A program made the position numbers and the translations under genes. A DNA stretch of 64,000 nt from CAWEYO01 sp963813315 (GTDB lineage: Bacteria > Pseudomonadota > Alphaproteobacteria > Rhizobiales > Rhizobiaceae), in contig CAWEYO010000016.1 of NCBI GenBank assembly GCA_963813315.1, positions 1-64,000 on the forward strand, given 5' to 3'. The first letter of the stretch is position 1, and each line of letters begins with the position of its first letter. The notes below the pieces were generated by a model. It was not told the DNA's origin. It made no database searches and saw only the letters and a program-made list of their open reading frames with translations. Positions 38,520 through 47,987 of this stretch are shown here, piece after piece.

Positions 38520-40323
38520 CTAAACCACCACGAAGTTGGCATTGGTGAGCGCCAGCCGGCGCCGAGTGTGGCGAACTGCACCGCCGCCGCCGGCCGCCTT
38601 TGCCGTCGGCGTCGTAGCTAAGCGCGCCGGTCTTGTTGTTGTAGATGATGCGGTCGCTGGCATCGTGCGCCGCCGTGCCGATATAAAAGGCGCTCCCGGC
38701 CAGCGTGCCGGATGCCAGTTTGGCGAACACCGCATTCTCTAACTTCACTGTGTCGTCCTTCACCGAGAAATCGGTGATCTGGTCAATGTTGCTGGCCGCA
38801 TTCAACGCGGTGTTGAAGACGAATGTGTCCGTGCCACTCCCACCGTAAATCGTATCGTTGCCGGCACCGCCGTTAAGCGTATCATTGCCACCATAGCCGT
38901 TCACCGCATCGTCGCCGTTGCCGCCATGCATCTTGTCAGCGCCGGCCCCGCACTCGAGCGTGTCATCGTAGTTACTGCCGATAAGCGTAAAGGCTTCCCT
39001 CTGACCGTTCAGGCTTATCCAGACGCCGGTCGTGACCTTGTCAGCCTTGATCGCCTCGACGCCTGCGATGCTCCAATCCCCACGCCAGTTCAGATTGTTA
39101 AGTTCGTCCGGCTGCGTGGTCAGGTTGATCGTATCGGTACCGGCGCCGAGATCGATCTTGCTTGACGCACCAATGAGGATGGCGTTGAGCTGGGCGCCGG
39201 TGAGCGTCAGCGTGTCGTCGCCGCCCGAGCCGGTGAGATTGCCGGTGCTGACCTGGGAGATGGTCTTCGGAATGTCGTCCTCGGAAATGTCCTTGGTCCC
39301 GCTCACCTTTATGTTGAGCACGCCCGCGCCGGCGCCGAGATCGATCGCGTCAAACCCGGCCCATTGCTTCACGGTCATCGTCACGGTGTCGTTGCCGCTG
39401 CTGCCCGTGAGCGCATCGAGGCCGGAGAGCGTGCCGGTGGAGAAGTCGACCGTGGTCGCGTTGGTCAGCACGATCGTGTCGGTGCCAGACCCGCCCGTGA
39501 GGAACTCGCCGGCGGCGAAATGGCCATTGGCGAGCTTGATCGTGTCGTTGCCCACACCGCCGTCGATCATGTCGGCGCCCGCGCCGCCGCTGATTGTGTC
39601 GGCGCCCGCGCCACCGTAGATCCTGTCGTTACCAGCGCCACCCATGATCGTGTCGTTGCCGTCGCCGCCGTAGAGATAATTGTCGTTGGCATCGCCCGTG
39701 ATGCTTAGGGCCGCGCTTGATGTTGACGCATCCACATTCTCGAAGCCGGTGACATTCGCCGTGTCGCCAGAGGTCTGATCGGCCAGTGAAAGGTTGATCG
39801 TCGCGGCTCCGATCACGATCAAGGTGTCGGTGCCGGCCCCGCCAGCAATCGAGACGTCCGAGCCGTCGAAGGTAACCGTGTCGTTGTCCGCACCGCCGTC
39901 GAGCGTGTCGGCACCCGCGCCGCCGTCGATGTAGTCAGTGCCTTGGCCGCCGAGGATTGTGTCGTTGCCGGCCATGCCACTGAGGTTGTCCGAGCCGCCG
40001 CCGCCGATGATTGTGTCGTTGCCGTTGCCCGATCTGACGAAGTCGCCAAACTCGCTGCAATTGAAGGTGTCGCCTTCCGCGTCCGTAAGCTCGGCCAACG
40101 TGCCGCCGGTGAACCCTTCCAGCTTTCCATTTGGCGCATCCGCCTTGTTGAAGAACCACTCGCTGGTGAATGTCGCCATGACCTCGGCGTAATCCTCCAT
40201 GCCTTCGGCCGTGAGCGGCGAACGGGCCGAAGCCGCAACGCTATCCGCCGGCGCATCGATCGCCGCGTGGCGATGCTTGTTCCCGGTCGCGAGTTGGCTG
40301 AAATCGACTATGAGGGTGGTCAT
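38520..40323 (-). CDS. RTX-type secreted calcium-binding protein, copy 1 (frameshifted near its 3' end)
   Basis: About 600 residues starting MTTLIVDFSQLATGNKHR at 40323. It has a short unique N-terminus, then many GGxGxDxxx calcium-binding nonapeptides (GGGGSDNLSGMAGNDTILGG and others), one 'TDTLIVIGAATINLS' spacer module, and a C-terminal type I secretion region with GTAAHDASDRIIYNNKTGAL. Comparison with copy 2 shows two extra bases and one missing base at about 38560-38605. The real end reads LALTNANFVVV, stopping at 38520. No type I exporter genes are in this window. Function: a secreted surface or matrix protein, inferred. Confidence 0.85.
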
Positions 40324-40379
40324 TGGACTGCTCCGTTCCTTGCGTGTAGCCGGACGACGTTGCGATGAAGCCGTCATCC

Positions 40380-40490
40380 GGCCGGGGCACTTTGCCTAGG
40401 GAGCCTGCAGCTCTGTGCTGCGCCGCCTCCCGGCTCAGGATCATGCACGCTGCCTCGCACATGAGCTGTGCGAAAAACAGCAACTTTCTG
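40380..40490 (-). promoter_or_regulatory. Conserved leader upstream of RTX copy 1, with hairpin
   Basis: About 110 bp shared with the leader of RTX copy 2. It contains a hairpin at 40399-40431 (on the minus strand GGGAG...GCAGC, loop ACAGA, GCTGC...CTCCC). It also contains a possible short leader reading frame starting MCEAACMILSREAAQ. The hairpin pairs with different bases in the other copy, suggesting the fold is kept. Confidence 0.55.
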
Positions 40491-40724
40491 CAATGCTTGT
40501 GTTTTACGAGATGAGATCATATCGATCCCGGTAAATCACTAGCACTGACATAGACAACCAGTTGCAAACCTTGCTTACGACCTTCTTACAATACAATACC
40601 GAAAGCATCGGTACCGATCCAGATACCTTTCAACTTTCCTAACGACAGCTTTCCACGAGCGCGACTTCTACTGCTTACTGAAGAACGCTAGCACAACTAA
40701 CGAACCAGTTGGTAGTGGCGCAAT

Positions 40725-41045
40725 GTGCATAACTGTTGGCTGCTGGGGTGACCGTCTCTTCGTCATCCCAGGGCGGAGCCGAAGCGCAGCGAAGGCGTAG
40801 ACCCTGGGATCCATGCCTGAGCATGGCGGCGTCGCGCAGCGGTCCGGATTCTCGACCGCCTCGCCCACGATGAGTGTTCCGGCATGGGTCCTCGGGTCAA
40901 GCCCGAGGATGACGATGCGGGGAGGTATTCGGCCAATCGCAAGCGACAGCCCCGAGGATGACGATGCGGGGAGGGCTTCGGCAATCACAAGCGACAGCCC
41001 CGAGGATGATGATGCGGGGAGGGCTTCAGCCAATCACAAATGCCA
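40725..41045. repeat. Dispersed intergenic repeat with three tandem 47-49 bp units
   Basis: The left part (about 40755-40885) matches 51990-52110 and, inverted, 59190-59350: a 'cgtcatcccagggcgga' start and a 'cgaccgcctcgccca' end. The right part contains three tandem units at 40902, 40951 and 40998, each beginning CCCGAGGATGA and ending in a CAATCACAAGCGACAG-like stretch. No gene is supported here. Confidence 0.75.
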
Positions 41046-41129
41046 GCGGTTGGCGGCAGCAGCGCCCGTCTCCTCGCCATACCAGAGCGGGAACGTCCAT
41101 CCCGGAGCCCCACTTTCGGGTCCGATTCT

Positions 41130-41918
41130 CTAATCCCTCTTGAACACCAAGCGGCCCAGCCAGCCGGTGACAAAGGCAAGCGACACCGCGAACACGCCAT
41201 ACAAAAAGCCGTAGTCCTTCGACGCGAGAAAGATCGTCTGTTCGAAGCCTGCCTTGAGGATGGCGAGTTGCGCCGACGTTTCCTTTATGAAGATGCCGTT
41301 GCGAAACAGGAATGCGCGCGCCTTGTGCGTGCCGACCGGCACGTTGGGCGCAAGCTCCAGCGTGGCCCGGAAAAGCGTCTGCGACAGGAACTGCACGCCG
41401 CCGATGCGCTCATTGTAGAGACCGGTCGCCTTCTTGCGTTCGCGCAAGGCCGCCGTGAACTCCTCGATCGTGGTGGAACCGGCATCCCGATCCTCCGGCT
41501 CCATGTAGATGTTCGCCGCGCCCAGCGCCAATTGGCGGTAGCTGTTGGGATTGGTGATGTCCTGCATCATCCGTGTCGTCGCGACCGAATAAGAGATCGG
41601 CACATTGAGGAAGGTCTGCGATTGCGTGTTTACCCACACTCCCAGAATGCGATCCTTGCGTCGCACGACGACAGGGCGCGCCGGGCCTTCGAGCACGACG
41701 ATGATATCATAGCGCCCCTGCCGACTGATCAGCGGATCCGCGTTGTCGAGCGCGCCGAAGATCGTCAGATCGGCTCCCGAAAAGTCCGACGTGATCGATA
41801 CGCGGTCCGTCGAAAGGCCAATCTCGATGCTTTCCGGGTTCGGCTCCTGCGCTCCCGCGCGCGCTGTCAGCAGCGCGCTCACGCAGAGAGCCAATGCCAG
41901 GCGCCGGGAGGCCATCAA
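41130..41918 (-). CDS. TIGR02186 family exported membrane-anchored protein
   Basis: A 262-residue conserved alphaproteobacterial protein of unknown function. A signal peptide (ALALCVSALLTARAGAQ) leads to a beta-rich periplasmic region containing ESIEIGLSTDRVSITSDFSG and FNVPISY-like segments. A C-terminal helix with a basic tail (FAVSLAFVTGWLGRLVFKRD) follows. Its start overlaps the stop of the TauE/SafE permease gene by four bases, so the two work together. Confidence 0.82.
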   Translation of the reverse strand: MMASRRLALALCVSALLTARAGAQEPNPESIEIGLSTDRVSITSDFSGADLTIFGALDNADPLISRQGRYDIIVVLEGPARPVVVRRKDRILGVWVNTQSQTFLNVPISYSVATTRMMQDITNPNSYRQLALGAANIYMEPEDRDAGSTTIEEFTAALRERKKATGLYNERIGGVQFLSQTLFRATLELAPNVPVGTHKARAFLFRNGIFIKETSAQLAILKAGFEQTIFLASKDYGFLYGVFAVSLAFVTGWLGRLVFKRD

Positions 41919-42838
41919 ATGCCTCCCAGTGCGGTGAGCGAATAGAGACTGGCGGGTCGGACGAACAGATCGAAGGCGAGCCTTAGCGCGACGGCCAGAA
42001 CCAGCGTCGCCAGCAAGGCGCGCAATTGTTCGCCGCGCAGTTTCTGCCCGGCCTTGGCGCCGTATTGCGCCCCGGCGACGCCACCCACCATCAGCACGAA
42101 GGCGAGCACGACGTCCACCGTCTGGTTGGCCGTGGAATGTATCAGGGTCGTATAGGCGGCTACGAAGACAATCTGGAACAAGGAAGTGCCGACCACAACG
42201 TTGGTTGGCACCCTGAGCAGGTAGATCAGCGCCGGCACCATGATGAACCCGCCGCCGACGCCCATGATGGCGGCGAGGAAGCCGATGCCCGCTCCGAGCC
42301 CAAGAACGGGGATGGCGCTCACGAACAGCTTCGATGTTCTGAAGCGCATCTTCAGCGGCAGCTTGTGGATCCAGTTGTGCTGGCCGGATTTCTTCAGCGT
42401 AGGTGCCGCACCTGAGCGGCTGCGCCGCATGGCGCGCACGCTTTCGACCATCATCAGGCCGCCGACGGTTCCGAGCAGCGCGACATAGAGGAGCGAGATG
42501 AAGAGATCGAGCTGACCGATACTTCTCAGCAGCGCGAAGACGTAGGCGCCGAGGGTAGAGCCGGCAATGCCCCCTGCGAGCAGCACCGTCCCGAGCTTGA
42601 AGTCGAGCGTGCCGCGTTTCACATGCGCCAGTGCGCCGGAAACTGATGAGGCGACGACCTGGTTCGCGCCGGTGGCGACGGCGATCGCCGGCGGGATGTT
42701 GTAGAAAATCAGCAGCGGGGTGATCAGGAAGCCGCCGCCAACTCCAAACATGCCCGACAGAAATCCCACCGCCGCGCCCATCGCGAGCAGCACAAAAACG
42801 TTAACGGAAATCTCGGCGATCGGGAGATAGATGCCCAC
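41915..42838 (-). CDS. TauE/SafE family anion exporter
   Basis: A 307-residue membrane protein with seven to eight helices. The two half-repeats are marked by GFLSGMFGVGGGFLITPLLI and AIMGVGGGFIMVPALIYLLR, the family signature. Members export sulfite, sulfoacetate or similar small anions. It is translationally coupled to the TIGR02186 protein, a pairing consistent with a two-component exporter. Confidence 0.92.
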   Translation of the reverse strand: MGIYLPIAEISVNVFVLLAMGAAVGFLSGMFGVGGGFLITPLLIFYNIPPAIAVATGANQVVASSVSGALAHVKRGTLDFKLGTVLLAGGIAGSTLGAYVFALLRSIGQLDLFISLLYVALLGTVGGLMMVESVRAMRRSRSGAAPTLKKSGQHNWIHKLPLKMRFRTSKLFVSAIPVLGLGAGIGFLAAIMGVGGGFIMVPALIYLLRVPTNVVVGTSLFQIVFVAAYTTLIHSTANQTVDVVLAFVLMVGGVAGAQYGAKAGQKLRGEQLRALLATLVLAVALRLAFDLFVRPASLYSLTALGGI

Positions 42839-43095
42839 CCGTCAATCTCGAATAGAAGAAAAAATTGTGCCTGCCACCCTCGCCCCCCAGCGAGAACACC
42901 GGATGACTAATTGGCAGTTGCGCCGACATTGCGGCGAAATAAAATCTAATGGCACGCTCCGTCGATAAATCTACAGCGCTTCCAAGGCTTAATGCATGTC
43001 GCCCAAAAGTGCGCAGCGGTTAAAGCGCGTCGCATGAATCCGTTTCGAAGCAATGCGCTTTAGCACTGTGCGATCCGGCAGCAGGCATCGTCAAA
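42839..43095. repeat. Intergenic region with a rhizobial mosaic palindromic element
   Basis: 42991-43064 joins the first part of the 53-bp unit found at 47676 (AATGCATGTCGCCCAAAAG and following bases) directly to a diverged copy of the palindrome found at 47845-47888 (AAAGCGCGTCGCATGAATCC onward). The two parts are therefore interchangeable modules, like RIME elements of rhizobia. The rest of the gap shows nothing else. Confidence 0.75.
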
Positions 43096-46000
43096 CTACT
43101 TTCGTTGGTAAAGCGCGCGGACCAGCTTCTCGTCTACTTCGCCTGTTGCGGCCAGCCCGTTATCGCCCTGGAAAGCGGCGATCGCAGCCTTCGTCCTGGC
43201 TCCCATCACGCCATCGGCGCCCCCAGCGTCATAGCCTTTCCTGATGAGGGTGCGCTGGAGGTTCTCGACCACCTTCTTCATGTCGATGCTGGCGGTCGTG
43301 TCGTCGCTTTGCTGCCAGGTTTCCGGAATCTCGACCGAGTTCGCCTCGGCGTTCACCGTCTTCTGTTTCCAGAGGTCGAGAGCGGCGCGGGCGCGCTCGA
43401 GCTGCTCCGGCCTTAGTGCCTTGGCGATCTCGTCGCGCTTCAATGCACCGTCGCTGTCGCCGGCCTTGGCTGCAAGCGCGAACCATTTGTAGGACTCCTC
43501 CAGATTTTGCGGCACACCGATGCCCTTGGCCGCGAGGATGCCCAAATTGTATTGGCTGTCCGTTACGCCCAGTTCGGCCGCCTGCAGGAACCAGTGCGTC
43601 GCCATTGTGTTGTCCGGCGCGCCGCCCGCGCCCATCGCAAGCAGCACAGCGAGATTGTGCATGGCGACTGCGTTGCCTTGCGTGGCAGCGCGTTGGTACC
43701 AGGTTTTGGCCTTCGCCACGTCCCGCGCGACGCCGAGGCCCTTTTCGTAGAAATTCCCGGTGCGGTATTGGGCGGGCGCGAAACCCAGCTCGGCCGATTT
43801 TTCATACCAGCCGGCAGCCTTTTTCATGTCGGCCTTGACGCCACGGCCATCGGCAAAACGAGAGGCAATCTCGAACATGGCCTTGGCATCGCCCGCATCC
43901 GCGGCCTCGCGAAGCGGGGCCGGACCGGCTTCGGCCGGAAGGGAGGAGAGGGGAGAATTGGTGGCACCGCCGACCGGCGCCGGCGCACTCGGTCTTGCGG
44001 CGGCATCAGGAATGGCAGCCGCCGCCTGGTTCCCGGTTTGATGCGCCGGTGCGCCGGTCCGGGGAGTTCCGGACGCGACCACGGATGCTGGTGCGACCCC
44101 GGACGTGGGCGCGGTTTTTACTTCCGGCATGACCGGCGGCTTGGCAACAGCCGCTTCGATTGACGCTGCTTGTGACCCGGTGTCGACAGCCTTCTCCTGC
44201 GCAGGCATTTCGGCCGGGACTGCAGCCGCATCCTCGGGCTGGGCCTGCTGAGCGGTATCGCGGACAGGCGTGCCGGCGGCCGCGTCCTTCGGACCGTCGC
44301 TTGAAGCACTTTGCCGGGCAACTTCTTCGTCGTCGGTCATGAAGGTCTTGCCGAGCTGAATACCGGTCAGAGCCAGCATGATCGCGGTTGCCGAAAGAAG
44401 CATTGTCCTGCGCTTGGAGCGAAACAGTGGGCCGAGGTTCAGGCGGCTTGTGCTGCCCTTGCTGTCCGAACCTCGGTTCAGAAGTTCGGCTTCCGCTGCC
44501 GCAGCCTGCGCGGCTCGCCGCGCCGCGGCGATGAAGTCGGCCCTTGCGGCATCCGTCTCGCCGGCCTTCGAAGGCTGGCCCTGCTCGTCCCGCACTCTCT
44601 TCATGATGGCGCTGAGGTCCGGCGCTCCCGAGCCGGGCTCGAGCGGACGATTGGCGATCTTGGGGTCGAAAGGCTCGTAAATGCCGGGTTCTTGCGCCTG
44701 CAAGTCCTCGGCAATCGGCGCCGAAACCGAAGGAAGCGGCCCTTCATTGTCCCTGCGGCTGCCAAAGGCGCGCACAAGGCCGCCAAGCATCGAGCGCACG
44801 CGCGCGCCGGGTTCCGTTTCGGCGCTATGGTCGGCGCCTAGCGCTGCTACCGCGGCAGCGGCGGCTGCTTCGGCGGGGGTTCGCGCGGCCGACCGGTCTG
44901 GCGCAACGTGGCCAATCACCGCGTCGTCATCCCGCTCAGGTACTTTCTTGTCCGAAGGGCCTGTCAACTTCTCAGGATCAAGTTCCACGCAGCCGCGTTG
45001 AGGGCCGGCTTCCGCATCCGGCGTTTCCCGGACGGGAGCACGGGCATCATCAGGCTCGATCGATGGGGCGTTGTCCGATTCAGGCTTGCGCTGCTCTTCG
45101 GCCCGGCCCGCCCCGATTTCGAGCGAGCCAAGCCGAACGACGATCTTGAGGAGGGTGTCATGGATGGCTTCGAACGTCCTGGAGTTCCGCTCATCCGAAC
45201 GGCGCGTGAGCAACTCGAGGGCCTTCAGGTCGTCTGCCAGGCCGGCAACCGCCGCCGCATCAGGATTCGATCCGGCAAAGGAGCGGACCGCATCGTCGGC
45301 AGCTTGCCGTGCGACCGTGAGGATCGTGTTTCGACTTCCGGCAACCGCCCTTTCGATTTCGTCAAGACGCGGCCTCATATCCTCGAACTCCGGCATTGCC
45401 AAAGTCGGGCGGGCAAGATGCGCCGAAAGTCCGGCCATCTGTGCTTCGAGGCTGCGGATCGACGCGGGATCGATGCTAGCTGTCTGCGAGACTGAACTGT
45501 CGAGGCGTTCAGAAATGCTCGCCAGTCTCGTTTCGAGGCCCAGAAAAGCGTCGTCGTGCGCCGAGCCGGCTACGCGGGCCTCGAGCTGGCGCGAGAGATC
45601 ATCGAAACGCTGATCAATAGCCTGCAGCATGTCCGCGCCGCCGCTCTGATCGAACCTGCGGGCAACTTCGTCGAGCCGGCTTTCAAGGTCGCGAAAGAGC
45701 GCGCGCGCCTGTTCGATCGCGTCGCCCTGCCGCCGGTCAAGCACGTCCGACATCATGTCGAAGCGCTGCCCGATACCTTGCAGTACCTGGTCGGCGATCT
45801 GCGTGGAAGGGGCGCCCTCGAGCTTTTCAGCGATCGCAGCTACCTGCTCCGCCAACCGTTCGACAGCCCGGTCGAAGATTTCGACGCCCGGCCTCGCGTC
45901 CAGGAGTTCTTCGAGCTGCCGTGCCAGCGAAACGATTCGGGCCTCGATGCGCTCGAAGGGCTGCGGATCGAGCGGTTGGGCGGATACGGCTGAGGCGACG

Positions 46001-46701
46001 ATCGCACGCGAGATTTCATCAAGCCGTTCCTCGATCTGGAGAAGGGCGTCCGGGCCTTGCCGATCCTGTAGGCGTACGAAGTGTTCGATCGCGACCGCGA
46101 GGACACGAACTTTTTCCTTGAGTGCCGGCAGCGCAAGACATACCGGCAGGTTGTGTACCGCCTGCTCGATCTGCTCCAGCCGGGCGTGGAGCGCCGCAAG
46201 GCCCGCACTGTCTCCCTGACCTGGCGAGCCAGCGGCAACGCGATCTTCGAAATCGCGCCAGCGGCGGTCGAAATCCTCCGCCTCGTCCGGCGTGCTCGCG
46301 GATTGCGCTGGTTCGGGCGACGACTGGGCAAGGGTCATCTCCTTGCGCAGGCTCTCGAATTCGTGTCGGACACCGGCGTTCATCTGATGCCGCAATTCTT
46401 GCCGCAAGTTCTTGAGCTCAGCGGAGAACTTGCCGGTATTGCCCTGCTCGTCCCGACTTCCGAGCCGTTCGGTTTCGCGGGCAAGCGATTGATACGGCCG
46501 GTCGGGGGTTGCCCTGGGCGCGGGCATCTGCATCTGGTCGTCGGCATCGCGCCTGAAACCGAGCGGCTCGTCCCGGACCGCGTCGTTCCGCTCAAGCCGC
46601 TGCTCCAGGTTCGCCAGCGAACGGGTCAGATCTTCGAGCAAGTCGTAGGCCCTGCGCTGGCCGGCATTAAGTAAATCCAGGTAGGATTGCTTGCTGTTCA
46701 T
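43096..46701 (-). CDS. podJ: PodJ-like polarity protein: coiled coil, membrane helix, Sel1 repeats, peptidoglycan-binding domain
   Basis: A 1201-residue protein. The first 560 residues are long coiled coils (for example RIEARIVSLARQLEELLDAR). A Glu/Pro/Ala-rich region leads to a membrane helix near residue 770 (TMLLSATAIMLALTGIQLG). A Pro/Ala-rich periplasmic linker leads to four Sel1 repeats (about 925-1075, such as AMFEIASRFADGRGVKADMK). A C-terminal PG_binding_1 domain ends it (LQRTLIRKGYDAGGADGVMG). This order matches PodJ, a polar scaffold for cell division and surface organelles. The start at 46701 is chosen because upstream codons lack features. It is intact, unlike its neighbours. Confidence 0.87.
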   Translation of the reverse strand: MNSKQSYLDLLNAGQRRAYDLLEDLTRSLANLEQRLERNDAVRDEPLGFRRDADDQMQMPAPRATPDRPYQSLARETERLGSRDEQGNTGKFSAELKNLRQELRHQMNAGVRHEFESLRKEMTLAQSSPEPAQSASTPDEAEDFDRRWRDFEDRVAAGSPGQGDSAGLAALHARLEQIEQAVHNLPVCLALPALKEKVRVLAVAIEHFVRLQDRQGPDALLQIEERLDEISRAIVASAVSAQPLDPQPFERIEARIVSLARQLEELLDARPGVEIFDRAVERLAEQVAAIAEKLEGAPSTQIADQVLQGIGQRFDMMSDVLDRRQGDAIEQARALFRDLESRLDEVARRFDQSGGADMLQAIDQRFDDLSRQLEARVAGSAHDDAFLGLETRLASISERLDSSVSQTASIDPASIRSLEAQMAGLSAHLARPTLAMPEFEDMRPRLDEIERAVAGSRNTILTVARQAADDAVRSFAGSNPDAAAVAGLADDLKALELLTRRSDERNSRTFEAIHDTLLKIVVRLGSLEIGAGRAEEQRKPESDNAPSIEPDDARAPVRETPDAEAGPQRGCVELDPEKLTGPSDKKVPERDDDAVIGHVAPDRSAARTPAEAAAAAAVAALGADHSAETEPGARVRSMLGGLVRAFGSRRDNEGPLPSVSAPIAEDLQAQEPGIYEPFDPKIANRPLEPGSGAPDLSAIMKRVRDEQGQPSKAGETDAARADFIAAARRAAQAAAAEAELLNRGSDSKGSTSRLNLGPLFRSKRRTMLLSATAIMLALTGIQLGKTFMTDDEEVARQSASSDGPKDAAAGTPVRDTAQQAQPEDAAAVPAEMPAQEKAVDTGSQAASIEAAVAKPPVMPEVKTAPTSGVAPASVVASGTPRTGAPAHQTGNQAAAAIPDAAARPSAPAPVGGATNSPLSSLPAEAGPAPLREAADAGDAKAMFEIASRFADGRGVKADMKKAAGWYEKSAELGFAPAQYRTGNFYEKGLGVARDVAKAKTWYQRAATQGNAVAMHNLAVLLAMGAGGAPDNTMATHWFLQAAELGVTDSQYNLGILAAKGIGVPQNLEESYKWFALAAKAGDSDGALKRDEIAKALRPEQLERARAALDLWKQKTVNAEANSVEIPETWQQSDDTTASIDMKKVVENLQRTLIRKGYDAGGADGVMGARTKAAIAAFQGDNGLAATGEVDEKLVRALYQRK

Positions 46702-47140
46702 TGCGACGCCCGCTTGCCAATGAGTGCCGGCCGTCGACCGGCTTCCCCAAATCCCCTGTCGGGTGCCGACGCGGCTCTGCGATCTCGCAGCGGCGCAGAG
46801 CATTGTTCGAGAGCGTTCTCCCCCTCGATCTCAAAAGCCGTAAAGATGCGATACAGGATAGCCACGGAACACCGACGCACTCACAATTCCCGATCGTGGT
46901 AAACAAGGCGTTAACCAAACCCGACGGTGGCGAAGATTACCCGGCACCTGCGACAGAGTTGCGCTTTTCGAACGCTTGAACCGTTTGATTTTGGCGGCTA
47001 TATGCTTACGTAAAGGTAAGAGGGCGTAGGTGCCGCTTGCAAGATAATCGTTGAAACCTCAATGGAAGACACGGCCCCACGTGGCTTCCCTACGCGGTCG
47101 GGCCGACGCGCCCAAACGCCGGAAACGGGCCAAGCAAAAA
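46702..47140. promoter_or_regulatory. Divergent promoter region of podJ and merR with an inverted repeat
   Basis: About 440 bp between divergent genes. At 47005-47020 lies CTTACGTAAAGGTAAG, with 5-bp arms and an AT-rich centre. This is the kind of site a MerR-type regulator binds between -35 and -10, so it may mediate autoregulation of the merR gene. No other strong signal is apparent. Confidence 0.45.
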
Positions 47141-47599
47141 ATGATGGAAATGAATTCGGCCGCGGATACCGCGGTCATGGCAAATGAAGTGTCCGCGCAC
47201 GCGGAGGAAGTCGTTATTCGGATAGGAGAAATGGCAAAAAGGCACGGCGTGACGCTTCGCGCTTTGCGTTTCTACGAAGACAAGGGCTTGCTCGCGCCAA
47301 AGCGAGAGGGAAGCTCGCGCCTCTACACGCGGCGCGACAATGCGCGATTGAAGCTTATCCTGCTCGGTCGCAAGCTCGGCTTCTCGCTTCGCGACGTGAA
47401 GCAGATGATCGATCTCTACGATCCGTCCGGCTCGAACTCCAGACAACTCAGGCTCGCACTCGACAAATCCGAGAAACAGCTTGTTCGGTTGCAAAGGCAA
47501 CGGCAGGAACTCGACGAGGCGATCGGCGAGCTGAACGACGCCATGCAGGCCGTCCGCGGCATGTTGACCGAACGCCAGCCTGCAAGCGCCTCAGCCTGA
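47141..47599 (+). CDS. MerR family transcriptional regulator
   Basis: A 152-residue regulator from the ATG at 47141; the later in-frame ATG at 47180 is also possible. The winged helix-turn-helix is IRIGEMAKRHGVTLRALRFY, followed by EDKGLLAPKREGSSRLYTRR. A long dimerisation helix (SEKQLVRLQRQRQELDEAI) follows. No metal-binding Cys or ligand domain is present, as in MerR-type regulators of fatty acid or branched-chain acyl-CoA degradation. Inference: it controls the beta-oxidation operon at 52.4 kb, now separated from it by RTX copy 2. Confidence 0.85.
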   Translation: MMEMNSAADTAVMANEVSAHAEEVVIRIGEMAKRHGVTLRALRFYEDKGLLAPKREGSSRLYTRRDNARLKLILLGRKLGFSLRDVKQMIDLYDPSGSNSRQLRLALDKSEKQLVRLQRQRQELDEAIGELNDAMQAVRGMLTERQPASASA

Positions 47600-47633
47600 C
47601 GGCTCGCGCGCAACCACGGCGTCGCAAAAAAAT

Positions 47634-47676
47634 CACCCGGCCGGAGATTCTGTAATCAGCCGGGCGGTTTTCTTTA
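47634..47676 (+). terminator. Intrinsic terminator after merR
   Basis: The stem CCCGGC/GCCGGG (47636-47641 with 47659-47664) is followed by GCGGTTTTCTTT. It lies 35 bp after the merR stop and has the shape of a rho-independent terminator, though the loop is long (17 nt). Confidence 0.6.
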
Positions 47677-47834
47677 ATGCATGTCGCCCAAAAGTGCGCA
47701 GCGGTTTTGGGATAACGACATGCACAGCAATGCATGTCGCCCAAAAGTGCGCAGCGGTTTTGGGATAACGACATGCACAGCAATGCATGTCGCCCCAAAA
47801 GTGCGCAGCGGTTTTGGGATAACGACATGCACAA
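47676..47834. repeat. Three tandem 53-bp hairpin units (rhizobial mosaic element)
   Basis: Units begin at 47676, 47729 and 47782. Each is an inverted repeat: GCATGTCG with CGACATGC outside and CCCAAAA with TTTTGGG inside. The third has one extra C. A truncated unit occurs at 42991. Such arrays resemble rhizobial intergenic mosaic elements. Confidence 0.9.
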
Positions 47835-47844
47835 AGACAATAGC

Positions 47845-47888
47845 CTAAAGCGCGTCGCATGAATCCGTTTCGCCGCGACGCGCTTTAG
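47845..47888. repeat. Palindrome with 14-bp arms next to the tandem array
   Basis: CTAAAGCGCGTCGC and its exact reverse complement surround a 16-nt loop. The diverged copy at 43021-43064 follows a unit of the other type, showing that the two modules travel together. Confidence 0.88.
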
Positions 47889-47987
47889 GCAGCGCCTCGG
47901 CAGAGTGCCGGAACGCTGCCTCCGTTCATTGCGCGGAGCTGCTGCCGGACGGCGGTCCTGTCGGACCGCCCCCGAAGCCCCGCTGCC

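Noticed and set aside
43824..46331. Long open frames on the plus strand and in other frames across podJ
   Set aside because: They mirror the podJ coding sequence, have no ribosome binding sites and encode Arg/Pro-rich sequence without domains.
46804..46818. An SOS box of alphaproteobacterial type upstream of podJ
   Set aside because: GTTC-N6-GTTC is present near 46804, but the expected spacing is seven bases, and podJ is not a damage gene.
47676..47834. CRISPR array
   Set aside because: The three units are head-to-tail copies with no variable spacers and each is itself a hairpin; no cas genes are present.
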